DNA of 64,000 nucleotides from Streptomyces fungicidicus (GCF_003665435.1 NZ_CP023407.1:6506501-6570500), one strand, 5' to 3'. Positions 8,283-17,208 are shown, counted from the stretch's first letter. Notes: generated from the letters alone by a model not told the origin. Translations and numbers: made by a program.

Positions 8283-9410
8283 ATGCCTGACGTGCGCGAT
8301 GCCAGTCCCTACGACGCCCTGCTCCTGCTCTCTTTCGGCGGTCCCGAAGGCCCGGACGACGTGGTCCCGTTCCTGGAGAACGTGACCCGCGGGCGCGGCA
8401 TCCCGACGGAGCGCCTCAAGGAGGTCGGGCAGCACTACTTCCTCTTCGGCGGGGTCAGCCCCATCAACGACCAGAACCGCGCCCTGCTGGCCGCGCTGCG
8501 CGAGGACTTCGCCGCGCACGGCCTGGACCTGCCGGTGTACTGGGGCAACCGCAACTGGGCGCCCTACCTCACCGACACCCTGCGCGAGATGGTCCGGGAC
8601 GGCCGCCGCCGCGTCCTCGTCCTCGCCACCAGCGCCTACGCCTCGTACTCCGGCTGCCGCCAGTACCGCGAGAACCTCGCCGACGCCCTCGCGACCCTCG
8701 AGCAGGAGGGGCTGGAGCTGCCGAAGGTCGACAAGCTGCGGCACTACTTCAACCACCCCGGCTTCGTCGAGCCCATGGTCGACGGCGTCCTCCGGTCGCT
8801 CGCCGAGCTCCCCGAGGACGTCCGGGACGGCGCCCACATCGCCTTCTGCACCCACTCGATCCCCACCGCCGCCGCCGACACCTCCGGCCCGGCCGGGGAG
8901 CACGGCGACGGCGGCGCCTACGTCCGCCAGCACCTGGACGTCGCCCGGCTGATCGCCGACGCCGTCCGCGAGCGCACCGGCGTCGACCACCCCTGGCAGC
9001 TCGTCTACCAGTCCCGCTCCGGCGCCCCGCACATCCCCTGGCTCGAGCCCGACATCTGCGACCACCTCGAGGAGCGGCACGCGGCCGGCGTCCCGGCCGT
9101 CGTCATGGCCCCCATCGGCTTCGTCTCCGACCACATGGAGGTCATCTACGACCTCGACACCGAGGCCAAGGCCAAGGCGGAGGAGCTGGGGCTGCCGGTG
9201 CGCCGCTCGGCGACCGTCGGCGCCGACCCGCGGTTCGCCGCCGCGATCCGCGAGCTGATCGGGGAACGCGCCGCCACCGAGCGCGGTCAGGACGTCACGC
9301 CGTGCGCCCTGGGCGCGCTCGGCGCGAGCCACGACCTCTGCCCGGTGGGCTGCTGCCCGGCCCGCGCCCCCCGCCCCGCCGCAGCGGGCGCCGACAGCCC
9401 CTACGCGTGA
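8283..9410 (+). CDS. hemH: Ferrochelatase (coproporphyrin III type)
   Basis: The 375-residue protein has the ferrochelatase opening YDALLLLSFGGPEGPDDVVP and the motif GNRNWAPYL. It also has CTHSIP with the catalytic histidine, VYQSRSGAP, and PIGFVSDHMEVIYDLD with the second active-site region. Cysteines 125, 341, 353, 357 and 358, the last in LCPVGCC, fit the [2Fe-2S] cluster seen in actinobacterial enzymes. Actinobacteria use the coproporphyrin-dependent haem route, so the product is probably coproporphyrin III ferrochelatase (CpfC), which inserts Fe(II) before decarboxylation. The gene is followed after eight bases by the phosphatase gene. Confidence 0.95.
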   Translation: MPDVRDASPYDALLLLSFGGPEGPDDVVPFLENVTRGRGIPTERLKEVGQHYFLFGGVSPINDQNRALLAALREDFAAHGLDLPVYWGNRNWAPYLTDTLREMVRDGRRRVLVLATSAYASYSGCRQYRENLADALATLEQEGLELPKVDKLRHYFNHPGFVEPMVDGVLRSLAELPEDVRDGAHIAFCTHSIPTAAADTSGPAGEHGDGGAYVRQHLDVARLIADAVRERTGVDHPWQLVYQSRSGAPHIPWLEPDICDHLEERHAAGVPAVVMAPIGFVSDHMEVIYDLDTEAKAKAEELGLPVRRSATVGADPRFAAAIRELIGERAATERGQDVTPCALGALGASHDLCPVGCCPARAPRPAAAGADSPYA

Positions 9411-9418
9411 GGAGCGCC

Positions 9419-10234
9419 GTGACCGACCCCCTGCACCAGGAACTGCTGGAGCTCGCCCGGGAGGCGGCCGCTCGCGCGGGCGAGCTGCTGCGGGACGGCC
9501 GCCCCGCCGACCTGGCGGTCGCCGCGACCAAGTCCAGCCCGATCGACGTCGTCACCGAGATGGACCTCGCGGCCGAGAAGCTGATCACCACGCTGATCGC
9601 CGGACGCCGCCCGGAGGACGGCTTCCTCGGCGAGGAGGGCGCCTCCACCGAGGGCAGCAGCGGCATCCGCTGGGTGATCGACCCGCTCGACGGCACCGTG
9701 AACTACCTGTACGGCCTGCCCACCTGGTCGGTCTCCATCGCCGCCGAGCAGGACGGCGAGACCGTGGCCGGGGCCGTGGTGGCGCCCATGCGCGGCGAGG
9801 CGTACCACGCGGTCCGCGGCGGCGGCGCCTGGGCCACCGGCGCCTGGGAGGGCGAACGCGAGCTGACCTGCCGTCCCTCGCCGCCGCTGGACCAGGCCCT
9901 GGTCTCGACCGGTTTCAACTACGTCGCCGAGGTCCGCGCCCACCAGGCCGAGGTGGCGCGCCACCTCGTCCCCCGGCTGCGGGACATCCGCCGCGGCGGC
10001 TCGGCCGCGGTCGACCTGTGCGACCTGGCCGCCGGCCGGCTCGACGGCTACTACGAGCGCGGGCTGCACCCCTGGGACCTCGCCGCCGGTGACCTGATCG
10101 CCCGTGAGGCGGGCGCGCTGACCGGTGGCCGCCCCGGGGACCGCCCGTCCTGGGACCTCACGGTCGCGGCCACCCCGGGCGTCTTCGAGCCGCTCCAGCG
10201 GCTCCTGGAGGACCACGGCGCCTGGCACGACTGA
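9419..10234 (+). CDS. Inositol monophosphatase family protein
   Basis: The 271-residue protein has the family metal-binding motifs. These are GEEGAS near residue 70, WVIDPLDGTVNYLYG (the DPxDGT signature), and the C-terminal HPWDLAAGDLIAREAG with the third metal aspartate. Members hydrolyse myo-inositol 1-phosphate or related sugar phosphates with Mg2+. In actinobacteria this can feed phosphatidylinositol or mycothiol synthesis, although several paralogues exist per genome. The GTG start at 9419 has a GAGGAG site four bases upstream and lies just behind the ferrochelatase stop. Confidence 0.9.
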   Translation: MTDPLHQELLELAREAAARAGELLRDGRPADLAVAATKSSPIDVVTEMDLAAEKLITTLIAGRRPEDGFLGEEGASTEGSSGIRWVIDPLDGTVNYLYGLPTWSVSIAAEQDGETVAGAVVAPMRGEAYHAVRGGGAWATGAWEGERELTCRPSPPLDQALVSTGFNYVAEVRAHQAEVARHLVPRLRDIRRGGSAAVDLCDLAAGRLDGYYERGLHPWDLAAGDLIAREAGALTGGRPGDRPSWDLTVAATPGVFEPLQRLLEDHGAWHD

Positions 10235-10267
10235 CGGGCCCGCGGAGGCGGACGACGGACGAACAGA

Positions 10268-10308
10268 AGAAGCGGGCCCCGGCGCTGGATTCGCCGGGGC
10301 CCGCTTCT
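10268..10308. terminator. Strong bidirectional terminator hairpin
   Basis: A perfect 17-bp stem (AGAAGCGGGCCCCGGCG and its complement) with a 7-base loop separates the phosphatase gene from the convergent small gene at 10325. Confidence 0.88.
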
Positions 10309-10324
10309 ACTGGCCGATCAGACG

Positions 10325-10489
10325 CTATGCGCTGACCTCCACGCCGTGTTCGGCGGCGAGGCGACGCAGGTCGTCGAGTTCGCCCTGCTCCACGTCGACG
10401 AGGAACTCGTCGCCCTCGTCGCGGGCGCGCGACAGGTCGGACTCGGTCGCCTTTATGCGCTGCAGAAGTCCCGTGGTGAATGCGTCCAT
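10325..10489 (-). CDS. Small conserved Streptomyces protein of unknown function
   Basis: A 54-residue acidic protein starting MDAFTTGLLQRIKATESDL and ending HGVEVSA, predicted to be almost entirely helical and probably coiled-coil. It begins at an ATG with a GAGGGGG site about seven bases upstream. Similar short proteins occur next to cutR in other Streptomyces as far as I recall. No function is known. It is transcribed away from cutR. Confidence 0.75.
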   Translation of the reverse strand: MDAFTTGLLQRIKATESDLSRARDEGDEFLVDVEQGELDDLRRLAAEHGVEVSA

Positions 10490-10939
10490 GCTGCGCCCCC
10501 TCGTCCTGGGTCGGTGGGTCGGTGGCACGGGGGTGTGCCGATCGGGAAGGGCCGATCACGTCAGAAGCAGATGCCCAGCGCCGCCCGGCCGGGCGGCGAC
10601 GGTGCCGGACATCCACGCCCGCTCTGCGGAAGCGGACTGATGCGCACCGCATGGTGCTGCGGTACGTGCAGAGCGTGATCGCGGGATGTAAAACCCGTCC
10701 TCCCCAAGCTCCCTTCCGCGGAAACCTAACCGCGCGAGAAAATCTCGTATTCCCGCCCCGTTCGCCCGGACGTTTCCCGGTCCGGCACCCGCCCGCCCTT
10801 GGCCGCTCACCCCGTCTTACAGCCGACTTATGACCGAAAAGGGCAGGATGGAGGCCAACACACCCACCGGTAACCCTGCCCGCGTGCGCCCCGAGGCGCT
10901 GCCCGACCGGGGGGCAGGACATGAGGAAGGACAAGCGAC
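10490..10939. promoter_or_regulatory. 450-base divergent intergenic region upstream of cutR
   Basis: The region must hold promoters for the small minus-strand gene and for cutRS. It contains an AT-rich patch with a short dyad, CGAGA-AAA-TCTCG, at 10735-10747. I do not see a convincing -35/-10 pair and assign no regulator. Confidence 0.4.
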
Positions 10940-11593
10940 GTGCGCGTACTCGTCGTCGAGGACGAGCAACTGCTCGCCGATGCGGTGGCCACCGGACTGC
11001 GCCGGGAGGCCATGGCCGTCGACGTCGTGTACGACGGTGCGGCCGCCCTGGAGCGCATCGGCGTCAACGACTACGACGTGGTCGTGCTCGACCGCGACCT
11101 CCCGCTCGTGCACGGCGACGACGTATGCCGCAAGGTCGTCGAGCTCGGCATGCCCACGCGGGTGCTGATGCTCACGGCGTCCGGCGACGTCAGCGACCGC
11201 GTCGAGGGCCTGGAGATCGGCGCCGACGACTACCTGCCCAAGCCCTTCGCCTTCAGCGAGCTGATCGCCCGCGTGCGTGCCCTGGGACGGCGTACCAGCG
11301 TGCCGCTGCCGCCCGTCCTGGAGCGTGCCGGGATCAAGCTCGACCCCAACCGCCGCGAGGTCTTCCGCGACGGCAAGGAGGTCCAGCTGGCGCCGAAGGA
11401 GTTCGCCGTGCTGGAGGTGCTCATGCGCAGCGAGGGCGCGGTGGTCTCCGCGGAGCAGCTGCTGGAGAAGGCGTGGGACGAGAACACGGACCCGTTCACC
11501 AACGTGGTGCGGGTGACCGTGATGACCCTGCGCCGCAAGCTGGGGGAGCCGCCGGTCATCGTGACCGTGCCCGGCTCCGGATACCGGATCTGA
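10940..11593 (+). CDS. cutR: Response regulator CutR
   Basis: The 217-residue OmpR/PhoB-type regulator has a receiver domain with acidic pair VEDEQ near the N-terminus and phospho-acceptor Asp51 in VVVLDRDLPL. The switch residues are in LMLTASG and the conserved lysine is in YLPKPF. A C-terminal winged-helix domain, about residues 125-217, ends in VPGSGYRI. The GTG start at 10940 is placed by a GAAGGAC site. The gene sits six bases before cutS and matches the cutRS operon of S. lividans and S. coelicolor, which was first described as affecting actinorhodin production. Confidence 0.93.
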   Translation: MRVLVVEDEQLLADAVATGLRREAMAVDVVYDGAAALERIGVNDYDVVVLDRDLPLVHGDDVCRKVVELGMPTRVLMLTASGDVSDRVEGLEIGADDYLPKPFAFSELIARVRALGRRTSVPLPPVLERAGIKLDPNRREVFRDGKEVQLAPKEFAVLEVLMRSEGAVVSAEQLLEKAWDENTDPFTNVVRVTVMTLRRKLGEPPVIVTVPGSGYRI

Positions 11594-11599
11594 TGAACG

Positions 11600-12844
11600 A
11601 TGGCCGCCACACCCGCGCCCCCCACGGCGCCCCCCAAGCCCACCTGGGACCCGAGGAAGGCCGACCCGCCCTTCCCGTGGCTGCGTCCCACCATCCGCAT
11701 ACGTCTCACGCTGCTGTACGGCGGCATGTTCCTGATCGCCGGGATCCTGCTGCTGTCGATCATCTACCTGCTGGCCGCCCAGGCGCTCCATGACGGTGGC
11801 GGCGGCCAGTCCTTCCAGGTGACCGGCACCAACATCGACATCAGCAGCCAGACCTGTCCGCAGCTGGACAGCGCGACCACCAACGGCCAGCTCAACGACA
11901 TGCTCAAGCAGTGCAACGCGGTCCAGCGGCAGCACGCGCTCGACGATCTGCTGAGCCGTTCCCTGGGCGCGCTCCTGGGCCTCGCGATCATCGCCTTCGC
12001 CTTCGGCTACGCCATGGCCGGCCGTGTCCTGTCGCCGCTGGGCCGGATCACCCGCACGGCCCGCGCGGTGGCCGGCTCGGACCTCTCCCGCCGTATCGAG
12101 CTGGACGGCCCGGACGACGAGCTGAAGGAGCTGGCCGACACCTTCGACGACATGCTGGAGCGGCTCCAGCGGGCGTTCACCGCGCAGCAGCGCTTCGTGG
12201 GCAACGCCTCCCACGAGCTGCGCACCCCGCTGGCGATCAACCGCACGCTCCTGGAGGTGCATCTCTCCGATCCGGGGGCGCCGGTGGAGCTGCAGCAGCT
12301 CGGCAAGACGCTCCTGGCCACCAACGAGCGCAGCGAGCAGCTCGTGGAGGGCCTGCTGCTGCTCGCCCGCAGCGACAACCAGATCGTGGAGCGCAAGCCC
12401 GTGGACCTCGCCGAGGTCGCCACCCAGGCCATCGACCAGGTGCACGGCGAGGCGGAGGCCAAGGGCGTGGTGATCCGCGGCGAGCGCCGTCAGGCGGTGG
12501 TCCAGGGCAACGGCGTGCTGCTGGAGCGGATCGCGCTGAACCTGGTGCAGAACGCCGTGCGGTACAACGTCCCCGAGGACGGCTGGGTCGAGGTCACCAC
12601 CGACGTGCAGCACGGTCAGGCGGTCCTGGTGGTGTCCAACACCGGTCCGGTGGTGCCGGCGTACGAGATCGACAATCTCTTCGAGCCGTTCCGGCGGCTG
12701 CGCACCGAACGCACGGGCAGCGACAAGGGCGTCGGACTCGGTCTGTCGATCGTGCGATCGGTCGCGCGGGCGCACGGCGGGCACATCTACGCACAGCCGC
12801 GCGAAGGGGGAGGGCTCGTGATGCGCGTCACCCTTCCGATCTGA
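11600..12844 (+). CDS. cutS: Sensor histidine kinase CutS
   Basis: The 414-residue kinase has a Pro-rich cytoplasmic start and a first transmembrane helix near residues 38-60. An extracytoplasmic loop of about 55 residues follows, then a second helix near 117-137, a HAMP segment, and the HisKA box NASHELRTPL with His205. The ATPase motifs are NLVQNAVRYN and GVGLGLSIVRS. The outer loop holds exactly two cysteines, Cys86 and Cys105, which could form a disulfide and sense the redox or folding state of the envelope. That role fits what I recall of recent cutRS work but is not proven by sequence. The partner is CutR directly upstream. Confidence 0.93.
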   Translation: MAATPAPPTAPPKPTWDPRKADPPFPWLRPTIRIRLTLLYGGMFLIAGILLLSIIYLLAAQALHDGGGGQSFQVTGTNIDISSQTCPQLDSATTNGQLNDMLKQCNAVQRQHALDDLLSRSLGALLGLAIIAFAFGYAMAGRVLSPLGRITRTARAVAGSDLSRRIELDGPDDELKELADTFDDMLERLQRAFTAQQRFVGNASHELRTPLAINRTLLEVHLSDPGAPVELQQLGKTLLATNERSEQLVEGLLLLARSDNQIVERKPVDLAEVATQAIDQVHGEAEAKGVVIRGERRQAVVQGNGVLLERIALNLVQNAVRYNVPEDGWVEVTTDVQHGQAVLVVSNTGPVVPAYEIDNLFEPFRRLRTERTGSDKGVGLGLSIVRSVARAHGGHIYAQPREGGGLVMRVTLPI

Positions 12845-13239
12845 GATCATGCCCCCGACACAACGGGGTGTTCGCTTTGAGCCGAATTTTCGGGGCGCCA
12901 CTCCGGCTTCCCCGTGTGTGATCGATCACAAGGGCGATTTCCCGGCCATCCACTCTCCGTGATCATGGATGCCTGTGAATCGTCGGGAAAGTCCCGGTTT
13001 TCGGGGGCCCTGATCACGGGAAGTACACGGTGAGGTGCCTTTGATGTGCGGCATCCCGACCGTGTACGGTCCCCATCGCCATCCAAGCCGATCACTCGTG
13101 AGGAGTCCGGTTGGGTGTCGATTGAGTAACAGACCTTGATGTGAGGCAAAATCTCCGCCTCAGGTCGGGCACAAGTCCGGCCTCTCACGCGTTACGTGCG
13201 CTGGAGACACCGCATACACCCAGAGGGGGAGAGCGACAC
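12845..13239. promoter_or_regulatory. 395-base intergenic region upstream of the DUF4193 gene
   Basis: No convincing gene is present. The sequence is lower in G+C than its neighbours. It holds a short inverted repeat, TGAGGC-N9-GCCTCA, at about 13142-13162, roughly 80 bases before the next start, which may be part of the promoter region. A GAGGGGG ribosome binding site ends the interval. Confidence 0.45.
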
Positions 13240-13536
13240 ATGGCAACCGACTACGACACACCACGCAAGACCGATGACGACGTCGATTCGGACAGCTTGG
13301 AAGAGCTGAAGGCCCGGCGGAACGACAAGTCCGCCTCGGCCGTGGACGTCGACGAGTTCGAGGCCGCCGAAGGCCTGGAACTGCCCGGCGCGGACCTCTC
13401 GAACGAGGAGCTGGCCGTCCGGGTTCTGCCCAAGCAGCAGGACGAGTTCACCTGCATGAGCTGCTTCCTGGTCCACCACCGCAGCCAGCTGGCCCGCGAG
13501 AAGAACGGCCAGCCGATCTGCCGCGACTGCGACTGA
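13240..13536 (+). CDS. DUF4193 zinc-ribbon protein
   Basis: The 98-residue acidic protein has a C-terminal zinc ribbon formed by Cys72-x2-Cys75 in FTCMSCF and Cys94-x2-Cys97 in ICRDCD. The N-terminal 70 residues are Asp/Glu-rich and probably disordered. DUF4193 proteins are nearly universal in actinobacteria and lie beside dut and sepH-region genes. Their function is unknown, although the fold suggests protein or nucleic-acid contacts. The ATG at 13240 follows a GAGGGGGAGAG site. Confidence 0.92.
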   Translation: MATDYDTPRKTDDDVDSDSLEELKARRNDKSASAVDVDEFEAAEGLELPGADLSNEELAVRVLPKQQDEFTCMSCFLVHHRSQLAREKNGQPICRDCD

Positions 13537-13549
13537 GGCGGGGTCGGCC

Positions 13550-14509
13550 GTGACTGGCTCGACCCCTCCGCGGAAGCGCCGCTTCTTCACCAGGGGAGCG
13601 GACCAAGGGCCCCAGCAGGGCCCGCAGCACGACACGCGTGAACCAGAGCGGGGCTCAACCGGTACCGGGGCGGCCTCGCTCGAAGCGGCAGCCGGCCGGG
13701 GTGACCTCCCGGCGTCCCCGGGGGTCACCGCGCCCGTGGCGCACCGGCGGGCCGCCGCGTTCCGTGAGAAGGCCCGGGAAGGCGCCCGCAAGGGCGGTGC
13801 GCGCGCCCGCGCGGGGCTGGCGCACCTCGCGGACCGGATCATCGAGATCGCCCCTCGTGTGCCCGTACGCGACCTCGAGACCCTGCGCCGGCAGTTCCCC
13901 GGGCACGGTCCCGAGGAGCTCGCGGACAAGCTCGTCGCCGGTGCCGCGAAGGCCACGGCGACGGTCGGGGCCGGCGTCGGCGCGGCCGCCATGATGCCCG
14001 TGCCGCCCGCGATGCCGACGGAGCTGGCCGCCGAGATCACCGGCGTCGCCGCGATCGAGCTGAAGCTGATCGCCGAACTCCACGAGGTCTACGGCGTACG
14101 GCCGGCCGGCGGGCTCAGCCGGCGCAGCACCGTCTACCTGAACTCCTGGTCGGAGGAGCGCGGCGTCGAGGCGACCAGACCCTCGACCGTGAGCGCCGCC
14201 CTGAACACCCGCATGAAGCGCGAACTGCGCCAGCGGATCATGAAGCGGACGGTCCGCAATCTGCCGAACCTCATGCCCTTCCTGGTGGGTGCCGCCGTGG
14301 GCGCCGTGATGAACCGCCGGGACACCACGAAGCTCGCCACCCGCATCCGGGACGACCTGCGGAGAATCCAGGTGCCCTGGGACGCCCTGCCGGAGCTTCC
14401 CGCCCTGGAGCGCCCAGCGAACGTCCTTCCCGAGGACTCCCTCCCCGAGGACGCCCTCAAGGAGCTGGGCGGCCACCCGAGGAAGGGCGACGGGCGCCAA
14501 GCCCCGTGA
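13550..14509 (+). CDS. Conserved protein resembling the EcsC family
   Basis: The 319-residue protein begins at a GTG 13 bases after the DUF4193 stop, so the two are probably co-transcribed. The basic, low-complexity N-terminus is followed by a central hydrophobic Ala/Gly-rich region (VGAGVGAAAMMPVPPAMPTE) and then IELKLIAELHEVYGV. This resembles the EcsC pattern of a glycine-rich hairpin followed by a helix ending in VYG. A second hydrophobic segment, PFLVGAAVGAVMN, lies near residue 245. The function of EcsC-like proteins outside Bacillus is unknown, and the family call is an inference from pattern only. Confidence 0.7.
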   Translation: MTGSTPPRKRRFFTRGADQGPQQGPQHDTREPERGSTGTGAASLEAAAGRGDLPASPGVTAPVAHRRAAAFREKAREGARKGGARARAGLAHLADRIIEIAPRVPVRDLETLRRQFPGHGPEELADKLVAGAAKATATVGAGVGAAAMMPVPPAMPTELAAEITGVAAIELKLIAELHEVYGVRPAGGLSRRSTVYLNSWSEERGVEATRPSTVSAALNTRMKRELRQRIMKRTVRNLPNLMPFLVGAAVGAVMNRRDTTKLATRIRDDLRRIQVPWDALPELPALERPANVLPEDSLPEDALKELGGHPRKGDGRQAP

Positions 14510-14551
14510 GACGCCCGCCGGGGCGGCCGTCTCCCGTCCGTGCTCCCGGCC

Positions 14552-15022
14552 CTACGCGGCCTCCGCCGCGTCCCTGGCCGCCCGCAGCGCCTGCGCCAGC
14601 CGCTCCGGCTCACGCGTCGACAGGAAGAGGTACGGAGTCGGGTCCGCCGGGTCCGTGACGTCCACCCGCAGCGCGCCGGGGATGTAGGACCGCAGCAGCA
14701 TGAAGGAGCGCGGGTCGGCCTTGTACGTGCGCCAGGCCCGGGCCTCCTCGGCGTCCAGGATCTCCGCGTCGCCCAGCGCCGCCACCGGGATCTTCGCCTC
14801 GCCCGCGATCAGATGACCGCCCACGACCCGGATGCGCACCGAGCCGTAGGAACTGGCCACGACGGCCGCCGCGGCGGTGCCGCCGGCCAGCCCGCCCAGC
14901 ATGGGCAGCGTGCCGAACGGCAACAGGATCAGCGCGAAGGAGACACCCACCAGGAAGGAGATCAGCCACCAGGAGCGGGGCGCGGTGAGGCGTTCTTCGT
15001 ACGGGGTGGCGGAGAGCTGCAT
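14552..15022 (-). CDS. DUF3093 membrane protein
   Basis: The 156-residue protein starts MQLSATPYEERLTAPRSWW, the typical DUF3093 opening. Two close transmembrane helices span about residues 20-65. The rest is a soluble beta-rich part containing RVVGGHLIAGEAKIPV and RAWRTYKADPRSFMLLRSY, both diagnostic of the family. Function is unknown. The ATG at 15022 is chosen because the domain starts there, although the Shine-Dalgarno sequence is poor. The gene is divergent from the thioesterase and dut genes, with 58 bases between starts. Confidence 0.88.
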   Translation of the reverse strand: MQLSATPYEERLTAPRSWWLISFLVGVSFALILLPFGTLPMLGGLAGGTAAAAVVASSYGSVRIRVVGGHLIAGEAKIPVAALGDAEILDAEEARAWRTYKADPRSFMLLRSYIPGALRVDVTDPADPTPYLFLSTREPERLAQALRAARDAAEAA

Positions 15023-15080
15023 GAATCCAAGCTTGGCACGGTGTCGGAACGACACCGACGCGCGGGTAAGGTCTGCGCCT

Positions 15081-15665
15081 GTGAGTGGTACTTCCGCAGC
15101 TCTTCAGCCCCCGGCCGACGCCGTGAAACCGGTGCGCCACCCCGACGCCCCCGCACCCGGCGAGCCCCTCGGCGCGCACTACGGCCAGTGCTTCGGCTGC
15201 GGCGGAGAACAGCCCCACGGGCTGCATCTCGAGGCCCGCGCGGGCGAAGGCGTGTCGATCACCGCCGAGTTCACGGTGCAGGCCGCCCACCAGGGCGCCC
15301 CCGGACTCGCGCACGGCGGGGTGCTCGCCACCGCCCTGGACGAGGCGCTCGGCTCGCTCAACTGGCTGCTGCGCACGATCGCGGTGACCGGCAGGCTGGA
15401 GACCGACTTCGTCCAGCCGGTGCCGGTCGGCACCGTGCTGCACCTGGAGGCCGAGGTCACCGCGGTGGCCGGACGGAAGATCTACTGCACCGCCACCGGA
15501 CGGATCGGCGGCCCCGGGGGGCCGGTCGCGGTCCGTGCCGACGCCCTCTTCATCGAGGTCAAGGTCGACCACTTCATCGACCACGGCCGCGAGGAGGAGA
15601 TCCAGGCCGCGATGAGCGACCCCGACCAGGTCCGGCGGGCCCGCGCCTTCGAGGTGAACCCGTGA
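15081..15665 (+). CDS. PaaI/hotdog-fold thioesterase
   Basis: The 194-residue protein has a hotdog domain in which the segment GLAHGGVLATALDEALG carries the HGG and Asp/Glu residues of the PaaI/YbgC type. The N-terminal part contains CFGCGGEQPHGLHL, a cysteine motif common in this actinobacterial subgroup. Members hydrolyse acyl-CoA thioesters, but the acyl chain is unknown. The GTG start at 15081 is supported by its position and by loss of homology upstream. Its stop codon overlaps the dut start in GTGA, which shows translational coupling. Confidence 0.87.
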   Translation: MSGTSAALQPPADAVKPVRHPDAPAPGEPLGAHYGQCFGCGGEQPHGLHLEARAGEGVSITAEFTVQAAHQGAPGLAHGGVLATALDEALGSLNWLLRTIAVTGRLETDFVQPVPVGTVLHLEAEVTAVAGRKIYCTATGRIGGPGGPVAVRADALFIEVKVDHFIDHGREEEIQAAMSDPDQVRRARAFEVNP

Positions 15666-16222
15666 GCGGGCCCCGCTCCGGCGCGCTCGAGGTGCTGATC
15701 AGGCGCGTCGACCCCGACGTACCGCTTCCGGCGTACGAGCACCCCGGCGACGCGGGGGCCGATCTGCGGACCACCGAGGCCTGCGAACTCGCTCCGGGCG
15801 AGCGGGCCGTACTGCCCACCGGGGTGTCTGTGGCGCTGCCCGAGGGGTACGCGGCCTTCGTGCACCCGCGATCCGGTCTTGCCGCCCGCTGCGGCGTCGC
15901 CCTGGTGAATGCCCCGGGGACGGTTGATGCCGGGTACCGTGGGGAGATCAAGGTGATCGTGGTGAATCTCGACCCGCGCGGGACGGTGCGGTTCGAGCGC
16001 TTCGACCGGATTGCCCAACTGGTCGTCCAGCAGGTCGAGAGGGTCCGCTTCGTGCCGGTCGCGGAGCTTCCCGCCTCGGCGCGGGCCGAGGGGGGCTTCG
16101 GGTCCACCGGCGGCCATGCGGCGGTGGAAGGTAAGAGCGGCACAAGCGTTCAGGCCGCCACGGGCGGTACAGCGGGTGGGAATCGATACGCTTCGGTCGT
16201 ATCCGACCGGGAAGGACAGTGA
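15662..16222 (+). CDS. dut: Deoxyuridine 5'-triphosphate nucleotidohydrolase (dUTPase)
   Basis: The 186-residue protein has all five dUTPase motifs in order: HPGDAGADL, HPRSGLAARCG, APGTVDAGYRGEI, FDRIAQLVVQ and GGFGSTGGH. The trimeric enzyme converts dUTP to dUMP and pyrophosphate, supplying dUMP and keeping uracil out of DNA. The tail after motif five is about 35 residues longer than in the shortest homologues and is Gly/Ala/Thr-rich. The GTG start overlaps the preceding stop. The next gene begins two bases after the dut stop. Confidence 0.96.
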   Translation: MSGPRSGALEVLIRRVDPDVPLPAYEHPGDAGADLRTTEACELAPGERAVLPTGVSVALPEGYAAFVHPRSGLAARCGVALVNAPGTVDAGYRGEIKVIVVNLDPRGTVRFERFDRIAQLVVQQVERVRFVPVAELPASARAEGGFGSTGGHAAVEGKSGTSVQAATGGTAGGNRYASVVSDREGQ

Positions 16223-16223
16223 C

Positions 16224-16979
16224 GTGTTCGGACGTCGCAAGAAGAAGGATGCCGCCGACGGTGCGGCCGGCGAGGCCGAGCAGGTCGTCGACGGTGTCGA
16301 CGCTGAGGCGGACCAGGAGGCCGAGCGGCTGAGGCTCGAGCCGGCGCCGCGGCCCGACGGGCCCTGGGACAGCACCGAGGTAGGTGAGCCCGGCGAGGGC
16401 CGGGTCGATCTGGGCGGCCTGTTCGTGCCCGGAGTCGACGGCATGGAGCTGCGGGTGGAGGTCGCGGGCGACGCGATCGTCGCGGCCACCGTCGTGCTGC
16501 GCGACAGCGCCATCCAGCTGCAGGCCTTCGCCGCGCCCAAGCGCGAGGGCATCTGGGGCGAGGTGCGCGAGGAGATCGCCTCCGGCATCACCCAGCAGGG
16601 CGGCATCATCGACGAGGTCGAGGGCCCGCTGGGCTGGGAGCTGCGGGCCCAGGTGCCGGTGCAGCTGCCGGACGGCACGGGCGGCTTCCAGGTCGTGCGG
16701 TTCGTCGGTGTGGACGGGCCCCGCTGGTTCCTGCGCGGGGTGATCTCCGGGCAGGGGGCGGTGCAGCCGCAGGCGGCCGGGCTGCTGGAGCAGATCTTCC
16801 GGGACACGGTGGTGGTGCGCGGGGAGGGGCCGATGGCCCCGCGTGACCCGATCGTGCTGGAGCTGCCCAACGACGCGCAGATGGTGCCCGAGAACGTGCA
16901 GCAGGAGGAGGGCGGGTCACGGTTCGCCGGTGGCATGGGCCAGCTGCAGCGTGGGCCGGAGATCACCGAGGTGCGCTGA
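16224..16979 (+). CDS. DUF3710 protein
   Basis: The 251-residue protein begins VFGRRKKKDA. An acidic stretch follows, and then the DUF3710 domain with DLGGLFVPGVDGMELRVEV and FVGVDGPRWFLRGVISG. The family almost always follows dut in Streptomyces and Mycobacterium. No biochemical role is established. The GTG start at 16224 has a GAAGGAC site within the end of dut, which indicates coupling. A terminator hairpin follows at 16995. Confidence 0.92.
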   Translation: MFGRRKKKDAADGAAGEAEQVVDGVDAEADQEAERLRLEPAPRPDGPWDSTEVGEPGEGRVDLGGLFVPGVDGMELRVEVAGDAIVAATVVLRDSAIQLQAFAAPKREGIWGEVREEIASGITQQGGIIDEVEGPLGWELRAQVPVQLPDGTGGFQVVRFVGVDGPRWFLRGVISGQGAVQPQAAGLLEQIFRDTVVVRGEGPMAPRDPIVLELPNDAQMVPENVQQEEGGSRFAGGMGQLQRGPEITEVR

Positions 16980-16994
16980 GCGGGCGCGCTGCTT

Positions 16995-17029
16995 CAAGGG
17001 GCCGCACCCTGGAAGGGGGCGGCCCCTTG
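16995..17029 (+). terminator. Terminator after the dut-DUF3710 operon
   Basis: An 11-bp perfect stem (CAAGGGGCCGC and its complement) with a 13-base loop starts 16 bases after the DUF3710 stop codon. Confidence 0.8.
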
Positions 17030-17208
17030 GCGTACCCGGGGGAGGGGTCGCGCTGACCGGCGCTCGCGGGGTGCCGTCGCGCCCACCCGTGCCGCCCCAG
17101 CGGCACGACTGCCCGCGGATCGCGGAGGCGGGGCGGGGAAGGGTGGGCGTTGATTGGTGGGGGGTGGGCGGGGATACTGGCGGGCGGTTCACGGGGGAGG
17201 GGAGTCGG

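Noticed and set aside
12847..13188. Possible 113-residue minus-strand protein after cutS
   Set aside because: No ribosome binding site, unbiased codons, and it fills the promoter region of the DUF4193 gene.
14517..14545. Possible terminator between the EcsC-like and DUF3093 genes
   Set aside because: The GAGACG/CGTCTC stem is interrupted inside and can pair in several ways, so it is not reported as a feature.
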